In this document: piece after piece, positions 10,494 through 23,713 of the stretch | Position numbering within the stretch: position 1 is the first letter of the stretch | Layout: the number at the start of each line of letters is the position of its first letter | Assembly: GCF_020509005.1 (NCBI RefSeq) | Contig: NC_063012.1 | Span: 434,001-498,000, forward strand | Origin: Fulvia fulva | Lineage: Eukaryota; Ascomycota; Dothideomycetes; Mycosphaerellales; Mycosphaerellaceae | DNA length: 64,000 nt | Direction of reading: 5' to 3' | The notes under the pieces: generated by a model | Told to the model about the DNA's origin: nothing | The model's input: only the letters and a program-made list of their open reading frames with translations | Databases searched by the model: none | Translations under genes and position numbers: made by a program

Positions 10494-13400
10494 GTCGACG
10501 ACGAGAATTACCTATACGTAGTGTCGGCTACGAACCTCTCGTCTTGCTACGAGAGAGCCAAGTATTCTTACGCTAGAGCGTCGTAGGCTCGACGGGCGTA
10601 TAACGTAGGCGAAGCCGCGACGAATAGAGGACTACTAGCAAAACGGGTATAAAAACTATTCGACGAGCGTATACTCGTATCGGGAGCGAGTCCCTCTTCT
10701 TTCTACGTATAAGAAGGGCGCGGAACCGTAGCCTATACGCTCGATAGGACACCTCTAGTATAAGTATAGAATTTTCACCTCCGGAGACCGTAAACCGAGC
10801 GGGCTAAGCGACAAATATTAGACGAGCGGACTATAGAACAATAACTAAGCGGACTATACGACGGCGTCGAGCGGACTACGATATAATCTAGTGTTTACTA
10901 GCGGGCAATACGGTAGGTAGGTAGACACGCGACGAAGCCTATAAGGGCCTATTAAGTACCCGGTATAGGAACGAGGGTCTTACCTAAGGTACTACCTATT
11001 CCGCTATATAACGTACCTAGTCTAATATAGTAGATTACGACGAGGAAAAGACGATAGCCTAAGTAAGGAAAAGACGGCTATTAGGACGGGGAAAAGACGT
11101 ATAATATAAGTAGATTAGTTCTATAATCGGGGAGGATCGAGGGTAGGGTAATAAGGAACTTTATATTAGTTAGTAGGTAGAAACGTAAGGAGTACGCTAC
11201 CTGGCGTAGTGTGTGCCCCGAGCAAACCTACGAGGTATAGAGGGCCGCTTTCTAGAGATAGGCTACGGTAACGCGAAGGGCGTCAAAACCTAGGGCGTAG
11301 TATATACTAGTAGCGACGGCTAACACTATCTATATAGCCCGAGAGGACGGATACGTATGTCGGTTAATAGAGAGCACTAAAGGGCTTAGGCCTATAGAGG
11401 TAGATATTGGCTTAAGGAGTAAAAAGGGAGGGAGGGCGTAGAGGGAAACTTTTACTCCGGGCTAACCTCTTAAAACGAGGCTATACGGTAGTACTATATA
11501 AGTAGGAAAGCGCGGTTAAGACTTATTACCTTATCTCGTAGCTAGCTTACTAAATACGCTTCCTTCCTTACTAAGAGACGTAGGAGTAATACTATCGCGC
11601 AATATAAGAGAAGAAGGTATAGATAAGACGCGATAAGCTATAGGACTAGAGAGCGACGATCGGGCTCGTTATAGAAAACCCGGAATAGATATAGAGACTT
11701 ACTAAATAGGTACGACTACCTAAAGAGTAACAAACCCCTTAATTCCCTCTAATCGTAGACCGCGAAGGGATTGCCTAGGCTACGCCCCGGGGCAAGGCAA
11801 AAGTATTAGCCGACTATTTCTTTTCGACGTAAGTAGAGGTAGACCTTACGGACATCGACCCGAGTATATACCCGGAACCCCTAGATATAGATTAGGCGGT
11901 TAGCTCTAATATAGTAATAGGAGTTATAAGTAAGCTAAAAGGACGAAAAGCCCTAGGCCTAGATAGGATACTAAATATACTACTAAAAGAGTATAGAGAA
12001 GAGATCGCGCCGAGCCTTATAAACCTATTTACCGCGTGCCTACGGCTAGAGTATCACCCGAAGCCGTATAGAGAGTCTATAACAGTAGTACTACGTAAGC
12101 TATAGAAGGAGGACTATACTTAGCCCAAATCGTATAGACTAATCGTACTTCTAAACACGATAGGGAAGGTCTAAGAAAAGATAGTAGCCTAGAGACTTAC
12201 GTAGCTAGCCGAGGATAACTACGTACTCCTAGTAACATAGATAGGGGGAAGAAGCTAGCGATCGATACTAATAGTAATAGAGCTAATTACGGAGCAAATT
12301 CAGACCCTCTAGTACTACGGTAGGAACCGAGCGGCGTCCTTACTATCCCTCGACATCGTAGGAGCCTTCGATAACGTCTTATACTAAAGGCTAATATATA
12401 TCCTATAATAGAAAGGCATCCCCTAGTAGGTAACGAAGTTCGTCTACTCCTTTCTCTAGGAACGGACGACATACCTAGTCCTAGGGAAGTATACGTCCGA
12501 CCCGGTAAAGGTAGAGGCTAGAATACCTTAGCGATCTACTCTCTCCCCTATACTATTTCTAATATTTATGTCTGATCTAATCCCCCTACTTACCTCTCCG
12601 TAAACCTTAGTATCGGGATTCGTAGACAATATAAACATTCTCGCCTAGTTAGACTTAATAGAGGAGAACTGTCGCCTCCTTAAAGATAGGCACAAGAAAT
12701 ACGAGGAGTAGGTAAAGAAGTATAGTTCCCGGTTCGCCCCTAAAAAGTACTAGCTTATACACTTTAGTAAAGCGAGAACATACTATAATATAAAGGCGGC
12801 GGTAAGAATCTAAGGCTACGAGACTAAGCTATTAGCGGAGCTACGAGTACTAGGGATCTAGCTCGACCCGAAGCTAAGCTAGATCGTATAGATTAAGAAA
12901 GCCTAGAGTCGAGCGTAAGTCAATAAAGCCTCGATAAAGAGGCTTACGGCATCTATATAGGGAGTAACATTCGATAAGGTAAGAGTAATATATAAGGCGA
13001 TCGTTAGACTAGCTATATTATACGGGGCATAGATTTAGGGAATAGGAGGCGTAGGTAAGCCGATCCCGAAACGGATAGAGTAACCCCTAAATAGGACATA
13101 GGTAGGCAACCTACGTAGGATACTAGGGGTATATAAGACAACGTTAATAAGCACGGTAGAAATAGAGACGGAAATACTACTAATCGGCCAATATATCTAG
13201 AGAATAAGAATTCAATACGCGGCAAAGACGACAGATTACCTAGTATAAACTACGATCTAGGAGGTAAAGAATAAGATAGAAAGCCGCTACCGGAGAGGGG
13301 CCGGACATAGGACAAGCTAAAAAGAGGACAACCTTACTACCTTTACGGCCGTATAGATAAGTACCGAATGGCTAGTACGAAAAGAGGAGGAGCGTAGGAC

Positions 13401-14124
13401 TCGCTAGGCCGGCGGGCGGGAGTAAGGCTAAGACCTAAAGTCTAGCGGAATAGATAGCGAGCTACCTATAGGAGTAGGATAAGAAAAGAAAGCCCCCTAA
13501 GACAATAGGCCCGATAGTACTCCGAGCTTTCTAGAGACATAATTACTAGCTATATAGGGACCTAATAAGGGCCGAAGTAAGTATAGCGATCCAAATTAGG
13601 TCCGAACACATTAGATTAAGGGCCTACCTATTTAGGAGACGCGTACTAGACATCTATAGCCTAGCCTACTAGTGTAGCTATCTATCGCAAAACCTAGAAT
13701 ATATACTACTACGATGCCCGTAGTAGGCGAGAGGTAGGGGAAATTAGAGGCACTAAGTAGGAAGGAGAGACTATAAGTTAATTATTAGGGACAAAGGTAA
13801 CATTCGCCGAATCTCTCGGTAGATACTATAGTAGAGATATCTCTAGTAGTTTAACCTCGCTAGCGAGACGGAGGAGTAGATAGATAAGAGGCGGAAGCTA
13901 GGGGGGTTGTAGATAGGATAGTCATTAGGGTAGGCCTATAACACTAGCGTACCCCTAATAAGGGAAATCTAAGATAATAACTAGGGGGAAAAGATAGGCG
14001 GGAAGGAGGAGGGGTTTTTACTAACACGGTTTCCCCTCTATATATACGAAAACAAGATATTATAGCTATATAGGCCGAAGGGCACTATAACAGCTTAATG
14101 AAATATCTATCTATCTATATAGTA
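10494..14124 (+). mobile_element. LINE B, heavily RIPed second copy of the LINE A family
   Basis: This copy matches LINE A from the first bases (ggtcgacgacgagaat) to the atctatctatctat tail, with CA changed to TA and TG changed to TA almost everywhere, so no long frame remains. It keeps a segment of about 305 bp (11571-11876) that LINE A lacks; read through stops, this encodes the linker between endonuclease and reverse transcriptase also seen in LINE D. The RT motifs are visible in ruined form (GAFDNV at about 12360-12378). I see no target duplication around it. Confidence 0.88.
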
Positions 14125-14125
14125 A

Positions 14126-16990
14126 CCTACTATAGGATCGAATATAAACTCGAGGCGTCGTTAGACTATATACTAGTCAGGACCTCTATTACGATATAGA
14201 TATAACGTATACTAGCGAGAACTCCTAAGCTAAACTAGGGAACGGCCTACTAGGCCAACATCTAGACGTACCTCGATAACTCCGAGAGGCTAGTCTAGAT
14301 CGCGTAGTAGCAATATAATAGTAAAGACGAGATAGACGAGGCAGTCTAAGGGTTAATAGACGAAATAAGAAAAGCGACCTTACTTTACGGTCCGCTTACC
14401 TAACTAACGACATAGTCTAAACTATACTAGACGCCGAAGTGTACTACGGTAGTAAGAGAAGTAAGGAGAGCCCGCCGGGTATAGACGAGTAGCTATAGCG
14501 AGGAGGCCTAGAACGTATATAGGGAGGTATACTAATAGAAGAAAGCTATAATACGGAGGGAGAAAGTAGTCGGCTAGAGGGCTATAGTAGAAGAAATCGC
14601 CGGCAAGCTAGCGAGGATATAGAAGCTAGCGAAATAGGCCCGATAGGACCCTATATAGGGCCCCTCCTTCTCTATCCTAGCGCTACAATCGCCTAGTAGC
14701 CCGGTTAGCGACCCCGAGGCTAAGGCGCGTCTACTAGCTAGTAAGTTCTTCCCGCCCCTAGTCGAGGCTAATCTAAGCGACATAAACAGCTCTACTCCCC
14801 TAGCCCCTAGTATCGCGGTCTAATAGGAGGTGTCCGAGGGAGAAGTTACCGCTATACTTAGGAAGTTGCCGGCGAAGAAAGCCCTAGGGCCGGATAGGAT
14901 CCTAAACGAGCTACTAAAGAAGTGTAGAGATCAACTAGCCCTAGTAGTTATAGCGATCTTTAACGCCTACCTATAGACCGGATACTACCCGATAGTATTT
15001 AAATAATCGACGATAGTAGTCCTATATAAGCCGTAAAAGGAAGACTATACGTAGGTAAAGTCGTACCGCCTAATTGCGCTCCTTAACACTCTTAGGAAGG
15101 CGCTTAAGAAGCTAGTTATAACGAGACTCTCCGAGGCGGTAGAGGAATACTCCCTACTCCCGGACACCTAGATAGGTACGCGCGTATAGCGATCGACGCT
15201 ATCCGCGATAGAACTTATCACCTCTTAGGTAAAGGCTATCTAGTATAAGAATAGGGATAGAGTAGTATCCTTACTTAGTCTAGATATATCGGGCGCCTTC
15301 GACTACGTGTTATACCCGCGGCTACTCTATATCCTAAGGTCGAAAGGACTCCCTAAGTAGCTTATTAACTTCGTACGGTCCTACCTCTAAAACCGTAGTA
15401 CGTCGATCCTAGTCGGCTAGTATAAAAGCCTATTTCAAGTAGTCTATACTAGAATCCCGTAAGGCTTAACGCTAGTACCTATTCTGTTCCTCTTCTTTAT
15501 AGCGACGCTACTCCTAGTCCTAGAATCCCAGAACACCGCTACGAGCGGCTTCGTAGACGACACGAATATCCTAGCGTAGTCTTCCTCGACTAAGGAGAAC
15601 TATAGGCTACTAGAAGAGAAGCACAAGATCTACGAGGACTAGGCTAGGAATTATAGGGCTCGGTTTACCCTAGAAAAGTACAATCTAATACACTTTACGC
15701 GCCGGCTACGGCTCTATAATATATAAGCTTCTATCTAGATATAGCGGTATACGACTAACCCGGTAAATTAGCTTAGGATCCTCGGACTATAGGTAGACCC
15801 GGCGCTACGGTAGAGGAAGTACGTATAGGTAATATTACGGAAAGCTAAACAGAATATAGTATTATGCTAGAGGCTTACTACGTCTATATAGGGGGCGGAC
15901 TTCCGGTAGTTACGACTCGTATATACGGCTATTATACGGCTAGTCCTTACCTATAGTAGCTAAGTGTAGTCCTTAGGCGAGAGGGCCTACCTATTAAAGG
16001 GACTCGTCGCGCCGTTAGTAAAGATCTAAAACTAATACCTAAGGAAGGTCACCGGGGTATATAAGTCGATACTAATAAGGATACTTAAGTACGAGACCGC
16101 TATACCGCCGATCGACCTATATATCTAGGGACTACGGACCTCCTACTTAGGCAAGTCGGTATAGTACCTAGTATAGAAGGTTATCGCTAGTATAGTCGTA
16201 AGGGCCCGCGAATTAGTACTAGCGTATAAGGGCATTCGACCCGGAAACGAGCCGAACTACCGGGTAAGGGACGAATAGCTAGTAATACGATAGGAAGGTA
16301 AGAAGTCGTTTATAGAGCAACTATAGAAAGAGAGGTAGAACAACTAGGGTGTAGGGCATATTAGACGCCCTTAGCTAGCGGGATAACCTAAGGAATAGTT
16401 AGCTACGAAATCCGCGGTTAAGTACCCCCCGAAGCTTATCTACTACCGCCTTACGAGGGTATAGAGTAGTATAGTAACCTAACTACGAAGCGAACATATC
16501 GGCCTCTAGGGGTACCTATTATAGAGGAAGGTTCTAGGATATACAAATACTAGCTACCCCTACGGCTATTGCTCCTAGAACGTACGGTACGTACTCCTCG
16601 TCTACCTAAGGTAGTCGCTAGGAAGGGAGGAGTAGATAGTAAAGGCGAGGGACCGGACGATTAGGGCACTTCTTAATAACGCTAAGGACCTACGGCGTAT
16701 TATAAACTAGATACTAGAGAAGGGCTAGCTAGAACAGTACCGCCTAGTAGGAGTAGTATAGGAAGAGAGGGCACGACGTAGCGCGACGAGACCGGCTAGG
16801 AGCGGGGGCTAACGGGGTAGTGATATAGACTACGTACGTTTAGAGGGAAAGCTAATCTAGATAAGGAGTAGTCGGGGGCGGGACGGGTTTTCACCTATTC
16901 GGGTTTCCCTTTATATATAACAATAGATATATACCTATATAGGCCGGATAGGGTCCTAGAATAGGGGAATAACAAATCTATCTATCTATT
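14126..16990 (+). mobile_element. LINE C, a third LINE subfamily copy, 5'-truncated and heavily RIPed
   Basis: It starts directly after the tail of LINE B and ends in its own tail atctatctatctatt near 16975. Read through stops it shows a GPDRILNELLKK stretch near 14890-14925, DISGAFDYV near 15285-15310 and FVDDTNIL near 15550-15575. It diverges from LINE B, so it is a separate subfamily. No 5' leader and no ORF1 are visible. Confidence 0.85.
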
Positions 16991-17650
16991 ATCGCGCTTA
17001 GCGATCTCCTCCTTTAGTCGTATAACCTCCTCTTCTAGGGACTATCTAGTCGCCTATTCCGTATCGATTATATCCTCGAGTCGGTCTATCTAGTCCTTAG
17101 TATCTTACGCCTTACGGAGGTTAATACGGTTAGTTATATCTAGCGTAGTATTAAGTTTATACGTACGTCGGTAATCGGACTCGATATTATAGAGGATCTT
17201 ATAGATCTACTAGGGATAGTTATTGACCGTCTTCTTGAACTTGTCTATATTTAACCCGTTTAACGAGTCGAAAGCTTCCTAGAAGTTATCGATAGTAACC
17301 CTCCTCTTCCTTAGTGCCTTAGTACCCTTATCTTCTATCTTATCCTTAATAAACTCCGCCCTATATAGGTTAGCTAAGTTTAGCTCTATCTCGACCTCCT
17401 CTCCCTTAATCGCCTTAAGTTAGTCGAATACCTTCTTATACTACTTACGGTACTAGTTATTCTCGTCGAGGAGCCTATTTTCGATATCCTCTTCACGTCC
17501 TTAAGTCTACGTCGCCGGGTTCGCGCTATCGTTATCGGGTAGATCGGATAGTAGGGTAAAGAAGGATGATCTATTAAGGGACGCGCGATAAACGCGTCTA
17601 TTAGTGTTCTCTACACTTACGCCTAGTACGCCGGTACCGGTCTGTCTCGC
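16991..17650 (-). mobile_element. Ty3-like gag N-terminal relic, RIPed
   Basis: Minus-strand reading through stops gives a gag-like protein: a polar N-terminus near 17600, a middle part with KTVNNYP and YKILYNIESDYRRTYKL near 17150-17240, and a coiled-coil-like segment (LEEEVIRLKEEIAKRD) near 17000-17050. This order is usual for fungal Ty3-like gag. It is in the same orientation as the integrase fragments further left, so it may be the 5' part of that same element with the reverse transcriptase part lost; that link is inference. Confidence 0.55.
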
Positions 17651-17899
17651 TATTATTACTATATTAGCTATAACTAATCTACTTTAAGGTACGACTTAGC
17701 GAGTACGACACCTAATCTTAGTACTTCCTCGTATACTATCGCGGTTTCTCTATAATCTCCCGAATATAGCTTCTCGTATCTCTCTATACGTTAGTAATAA
17801 TCTATTCGAAGTGTTATAAGTAGGTATAAGTACGTAGTCGAGTAAGGTATAAGTCGAATAGATATTCTATCTAAGAGAGGCGCGGAGGGCGCGAGAGTT

Positions 17900-19700
17900 A
17901 TATACGGGCGCTAAGCCGCTAGTCGAATTAGTTAGCGGGCGCGGGGTCTAGGTACGTACCTACGGGTTTAAGTAAATATATGCCGGTACGATAATACTCC
18001 TCGCTAGTTTCCTAAGCGATCTGAATAGGGACTTATTATTAGTTATATATAAGGAGGTATAGGAGTCGAGTAACTATTCGGAGGCCGGAAACTTGCCTTT
18101 TGCTTCGGTAGTAGAATAAGCGACTTCGTCGTTATATATTTCCTCGGTATCGCTTTCTCGGGAGGTATAGGCTCGTCCGGCCTTTGCCTTTATCTTATCC
18201 TTATTATCGGATTAGCTTTTCCTATCCTTCTATTGTCTCCTAGACTTCTTTAGAGCGTTCTAGGCTTTCTTCTTCTTTACGAATTCTTTTACCGATTCTA
18301 GCTCTAGGTAGGATATATCTAGGTAGTTACCTTTATAGACAAAGTAGCCGCCTTTCTCCCCTTGCCTCTAGGAGTATATAGCGGTCTCGCCTTTACCTTC
18401 TTAGATTCGCGACTCGTAGGATTTAAGTAGGACTATAGCGGATTTCTATCCTAGATTTAGCTAGGCTAGTATAGTATCCCTCGTACTCGTATAGACGTCC
18501 GGGAGGCTACTTAGTAGGTACTTAGACCTTCGGACGGGATCCTTATAGTAGGTCTCCTTACTATCTATTTCGGCGATCTATATAGATAGATTACCTAGAT
18601 ACGTCTACTCTTATCTAATTGTCTAGTCGTCCGGTAGCTTAAAAGATACTAGCTATCTTATAAGTACTACCGCGTAGGCTTTATAGACTTTTCTATATTT
18701 CTTCTATAGAAGTTTCTAGATTTCTTTTATATCTCGTATATCTAGGATCTCCTAGTTGTCCTCCTTAGATAGGTATATAGAGATAGTATATCTCGCTATA
18801 CCGTTTACCTTTAAAGTGTTCTTAGGTATAATAGAGTCCGGGAGGTTAGCTAATAAGTCGTCGATAACCTAGAAGACTTCCTAGCTTTCGAGATAGTCCC
18901 GTAGTATTATAAACTAGCGCTTCTAGTTCGTATAAGTAAGGGTAGGGCCTACCTTCCGGGGGCCCTCGTGACTTATTAAGTCTTCTATAGCCAAGGTAGC
19001 CTTAGATATATAGTAAGCTCTCCTACTTAACTACGGTAGTTAGAATAAGCTTAGACTCCCCGAGTCTATTAGTAGCGTTCTATATAGACTCCCCGAGTCT
19101 TTTAGTAGTATACCGTACGATTCCTAGTATAGGGTACGATACCCTACGTCGTACTTCCTAAGTATATCGATGTCCTATTAAGCAAACCCGGGCTTATAAC
19201 CTATTATATAGGTATAGTATATATACGTATAGAAGTTAGGATAGGTAATAGGGAACGAGGAAGGACTAATATAGTATTCGACGGTATATAGTAGAATAGC
19301 TTTCGGTTATAAAGGTATCTTATTCCCTAGGATTAGAGACGTAGTCTCTTATACCTATATAGGGGGAATCTAGATCTCTAGCCCCTACTCCTTTCCCGAC
19401 GCCTTAGCGGTTTCACCTACGTGTTACTATACGATGACAATCTCTATAGTAGTCTCGTACTAATGATATACTAGTGTCTCGACTAATACGATATACCTAC
19501 CGACCTATATTTGTAATACTCCTACTTAGGGCGTAAGGTAGAAAACAATTGTTCCTACTATACTAGCTATAGCTATTATACGAAGGTCTAGAACTAGGGA
19601 CCGGCTAGTAGTTTAGTTAAACTATCTATGACTATCTCCTTAGTATAGTAGTACTCCACTTTAATCCTTCTCTACTACTAGAGGTACCTAATATAGTGAT
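17900..19700 (-). mobile_element. Copia-like gag and protease start, RIP relic
   Basis: Read through TAG codons on the minus strand, about 18950-18600 gives a copia/UBN2-type gag (a W-x-x-L...Y stretch followed by LIRQLVSFKLPDD), and about 18090-18040 gives LLDS.TSL.ITN.KSLF, the usual copia aspartic protease neighbourhood. The composition is strongly TpA-rich. The right boundary of the RIPed block is sharp near 19740, where CpA and TpG become normal. Confidence 0.6.
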
Positions 19701-19740
19701 AGGTAACATTAATATACTTCTATATTTTTCATTGACCATA

Positions 19741-20279
19741 TTTTTCATTGACCACCAAAATATGGACGACCAACCACCCTAGTAAGTAAGGGCGCGCCTG
19801 GTGACCCTAGGATGGCTTGCGCGTAGGTGTATATACTTGTCGGTCCGCGGGCCGTGAATTATGTGTAGTGATCCTGAAAAAAAGATAATAAATCTGAAAT
19901 TTTCAGATTCCCGTATCTTCGCCTTATAGAGAGATTTTTCGTAAATCCTGGCTTCCTACTAAGGTCGCCTCCTAACTATATATATCTCAGCAGTACCCCT
20001 ATACACCCCTGCTACGCAATCAACCGTTGAAGGTTAACGAGATTCGACGCGCAAATTTTAGGGTCCAAAGGGGCCCTCAGCTCGTCAACACTAGGAAGGC
20101 AGAAGACAGCCCACAGGTGCTTCTATATACTTAAGGAACTTGCAAGCAATCCTACGTTCGCAAGAGTCCGGCTGAGCGTCGCAAGCGAGTGAACAGCAGC
20201 AGCAGCTGCCGGAGTGAAAGCCAACTCAACATCTGTCTTCCGCGTGCGGTCTAGACCTTGCCTAGAGCAAGACAGTACA
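19741..20279. other. No gene seen (edge of the repeat island)
   Basis: The base composition changes here from RIPed to normal. A short direct repeat (atttttcattgacca, near 19718-19752) is visible. No coding segment or RNA gene can be supported. Confidence 0.5.
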
Positions 20280-21219
20280 CTATGTGGCCACCCAGGCCAT
20301 CGCAAGCCATGTGAAGTACCCACCGAACAACAGAAGCCCAGCTACAGCAATCCTTCTGAAAGCCTGCCTGGCTTCAACCGCAACCAATTCCGCGATTAGT
20401 CTCTGCGTCACTTCTCCCTCATTGCCACTCGGAAACGGATCATATCTCTCCGCATGTCCCAGGAACTTACAAAGCGGCCCCCATCCCTACTTGACATGAT
20501 ATTCCAGCAATCGTTCCTTCGGCACCATCGTCCTGATGGACTTATAATGCGCCTGGTATACGGCCTTCCCATTCTGTGCAAAGCCTTGGTAGAATCTCTC
20601 GAATATGAGTATGAAGGTGGAACGGCTCCAGCGACTATGGCTTCTGCAGAGTGTGGCAAGCAGAGCTATGAACGCGCCGTATGGACTGTAGATTTGTGGG
20701 ATCGGGGTTTGCATCACGGAGCTGTGGGATGGGGTATATTATTAGCGCATTTCCCATTGAGATGGGGAACCTAGGGAGAGGTGGTGCGTACGCCTGCCAG
20801 TCATCAACATCACGATTTGTAAGGACCACTTTTGCTTCGGGGTATGCCCTGATCAGCTCGGCGGCAAAACATGCAGCTGGAATATCCGTGACAGCCTAAC
20901 ACCGTCGTAGATCAGTAACCAAGAGGGAATGGTATTCTGCGGTCAAGAGTACCTGACAATGTCCTAAAACTTGATCGAACTCGCTACGGCGGAACGACTG
21001 GCCTGTACCCTCAAATTTGGCTCGCAGCGCTGCTAGCCACATCTCACAGTCTCGGGTATTCTCAAGCGTTGCTGCGAACCCATGGTCGGTAGATGTATAT
21101 CCAAGTTGTTCAAGTGCGATCCTTAGGGCTTTGCAATTCTCAGTACAACGCTTGAGTATTACAGCGTGAGACTCACAGTTCGTCCCTGTTCGACTCAAGC
21201 CCAGCACGAGAACTCGCAT
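20280..21219 (-). pseudogene. P-loop sulfotransferase-like protein, one in-frame stop
   Basis: The spliced model has four exons (21219-21177, 21128-20953, 20895-20792, 20721-20280) whose junctions all keep the frame, giving 254 residues. It starts MRVLVLGLSRTGTN (P-loop-like), continues with LRIALEQLGYTS and FEGTGQSF, then VVLTNRDVDDWQ, and ends with a hydrophobic segment (VAGLLLFGGYFTWLAMAW). This fits the fungal NAD/P-loop sulfotransferase-like family (Sulfotransfer_4), membrane-associated, true substrate unknown. A single TAG at 20489-20487 (codon 186) interrupts it between HVK and GWGPLC; everything after it is intact. A CAG-to-TAG change would fit RIP spill-over from the adjacent repeat island, but the original codon is unknown. 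It could also be an assembly error. Confidence 0.75.
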
Positions 21220-21885
21220 AGGAACGGCTCGTTGACAATGCCGTCGATTGATATTAGTGACTCGAGTCTGCCATGTGCCAGGGCTCGTAGGACTTGGCGA
21301 CATTGTTGTCTTCATTGCGCCCATGCTGGTGTATTGATGCAATAGGCGGGTCTCACCCAGATGTGCAGAAGTTGCGATGGGAAGTCACTTCCTTTGCTGC
21401 TCAAATGTCCCAGTGTTCCCAGGCTCATACTCTATACATCGCAACCTGGAGTCACTGGCCTGCGGTTCAGTCTGGAACGAATACAGCTCGTGGAGGCCTC
21501 ATTTTGAAGTACGTATAGTGTGGTCGCCTAGTCGTGGCTGATAAAAGAGCTGGACCTGTCTGATATCTGGTCCCAATCGGGTAGTTCTGTGTTGTCTCGA
21601 TTCATTCTAGATTAGCGTGTGATTTCTGGAGACACCCACTGGGAGACAGCTCGATCATATTTCTCTTTCTATTGGCTTCGCTATTTTGTCCACCATCGTT
21701 GAGCGAAGACCAGAATATCTCGATCAACTACACTATCGTTCCTCGTGCGCAAGATTTGAAATCTGAGATCCGAGCTTGGGAGTTTGCTTCGGGATCTGCG
21801 GCACCACACAATACTTACGGCAAGAAGCTTCAACGTAGAACAACAGCCCAATTCAAGAGATAGTCCCTTGATCTCTCGAAGAAGG
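21220..21885. other. No gene seen between the sulfotransferase-like and DUF1214-like genes
   Basis: This divergent intergenic stretch holds only short frames. I see no conserved motif, RNA gene or repeat that can be supported. Confidence 0.4.
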
Positions 21886-23368
21886 ATGGCAACGACATCT
21901 GCAGATAATCCGCTGGACACCCCAGACCAGCGAAGCCTCGACGCACGAGCATGCAAGATCTGGGCCGGCCGTGCGTTCCACTTCTCATCCTTGAGGAAAG
22001 TCGCCCTTGCTCTCTACACTCCCGCCATCCGTCTTCGAGGAGCTCGAGCCGATCCTTCCACGGCAGATGACCTGTCCGCCGCCATCGATGAATTGATCTT
22101 TCGTTGCATCCAGAAAGCCATCAACTCGGAGTCCTCGGATCCCAAGATCTGCTGGGTAAACACTGCATCTCGCTCCGTGTCTCGCTCCGCGTCTCGCTCC
22201 GCATGGCAAGGGCATGGGCAGGCAGTGCCTGGAGGGCGCTACTCGTATGACAACCCGGACTGCATCTATCGCACGATTCCTGTGTCTTCACGCCACGAGT
22301 ACCTGATCAGTGGGCGCCGCTCCGACAAAGGCCCAGTGGACGTGTCCTTCTCATTGCTAAGCAATCCGAATAGTCAGTGGACTGTTGGATACCTGGGTGG
22401 GAGTGATCTGGTGATGTCGGATGATGGTCACTTCGAGATCATGGCACTGCATGGTCAGTACCAACAAGGATCGAGCGGAACACTTTCCCAACGTTATCTT
22501 ATGCAAGCCAAGCGCCAAGCAACTGTTTATCCGGAATGTGATCGGAGATTGGAACGAAGAAACGCCGGACGCTCTCACAGTCACTCTACTTGGGCCCAGA
22601 CAACATCATGTTCCTCCAAGTGACGACGACATCGTGGCAGCAGCCAAGCGGCATCTCATCCAATGCATCTTCTTCTACGGCTTTGGCGCCTTGATTGTAA
22701 AGACGTTGACCAAGCGACCAAATCGCATCACCAACCCCTCTCAATCGAGCTGGCTAGGCACCTTAACAACACAAGCAAGCGCGTTTGGCCATTTCTCCCT
22801 AAGAGACGACGAGGCCCTAGTATTGACCCTGCGAACGGGTCACGCCTCGTACTGGGTAGTCCCATTCACATCCATGGGAATGATCACCCTTCGTCCCGAT
22901 AGACAAATCACGAGCACAAACAGTGTGCAATCAAAGCAGAATGAGGATGGTGCGTACACAATTGTTGTATCAGACATAGACGTCGGCGCTCCCAACTGGA
23001 TCACGACACAGGGTCGTACAAATGGAACCGTCATGGTACGGTGGCATGGCTTACCAGCGGATCAGACGAGCGCGGGATCCGTTGCAGTTGAGAGTCGTGT
23101 GGTGAGGAGTGCAGTTTTGCAGAGTGTATTGTGGACTTTGAATGAACATGTTGGTCCCGACGAGCGCAATGCCCAGAACAAAGCTCGGCGAGATGGATAT
23201 GCGCGATTGCATTTCGCGCTCCCCGTGACGGACTCGCAGGATGTGGAAGAGGCACGAGGATTTGATACTCTCGTCACATCGCTGCAGTCGTGGTCATATT
23301 ATTTGATCCATCTCCCTTACTGTAGCGGCACCAAGAGGGATCTAAATCGACCGGACAGATATGATTGA
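21886..23368 (+). pseudogene. DUF1214-like protein, frameshifted
   Basis: Two overlapping frames join into one protein of about 490 residues: 21886 to about 22450 and about 22440 to 23368. The first half has a Ser-Arg repeat (SRSVSRSASRS, 22168-22203) and NPDCIYRTIPVSSRHEYLISG, then WTVGYLGGSDL; the second starts around NKDRAEHFPNV and has FIRNVIGDWNEETPDALTV. The NPDxxYR and GDW patterns resemble DUF1254/DUF1214 proteins, whose role is unclear. No GT-AG intron can bridge the two frames near 22440-22470, so a 1-nt indel is likely. The ATG at 21886 is chosen because the first conserved residues follow it. The family call is moderate. Confidence 0.55.
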
Positions 23369-23713
23369 TTATAGATTTACCTAGACATGTATCAATAAGT
23401 ATTCCATCGTACGTTAATGCATGACATGGCGAAGATCGACATGCTAGAGACAAGCCACACGATCATTCAATTAGTGACGAAGCTGGTGCTGTGGCGAGAC
23501 AATCTTACACTGGAAGTTAATCCATGTCTTTACGGCCACAAGAATCACTTTCTAAGAATTGATGAGCGGCGAAAGAAGGACTGAATTTCACAATGACGAC
23601 CAGATATGAAGATGCCCGTATTGTCCATATATTTCATTTAGATATCATCCCTCATACTGGAGCAACTGCTATGCATGTCGCAATGCTCAACAGGTCATTC
23701 TGCTATCAGGTCT

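Noticed and set aside
1..19740. Short open frames inside the RIPed island as possible small genes
   Set aside because: They follow the TpA-rich RIP composition, lie within recognisable transposon remnants and show no host-gene motif.
19831..19839. TCGGTCCGC near 19831 and in the ligase coding region near 43629 as further palindrome copies
   Set aside because: The last base breaks the TCGGNCCGA symmetry, and neither lies in a cluster promoter.
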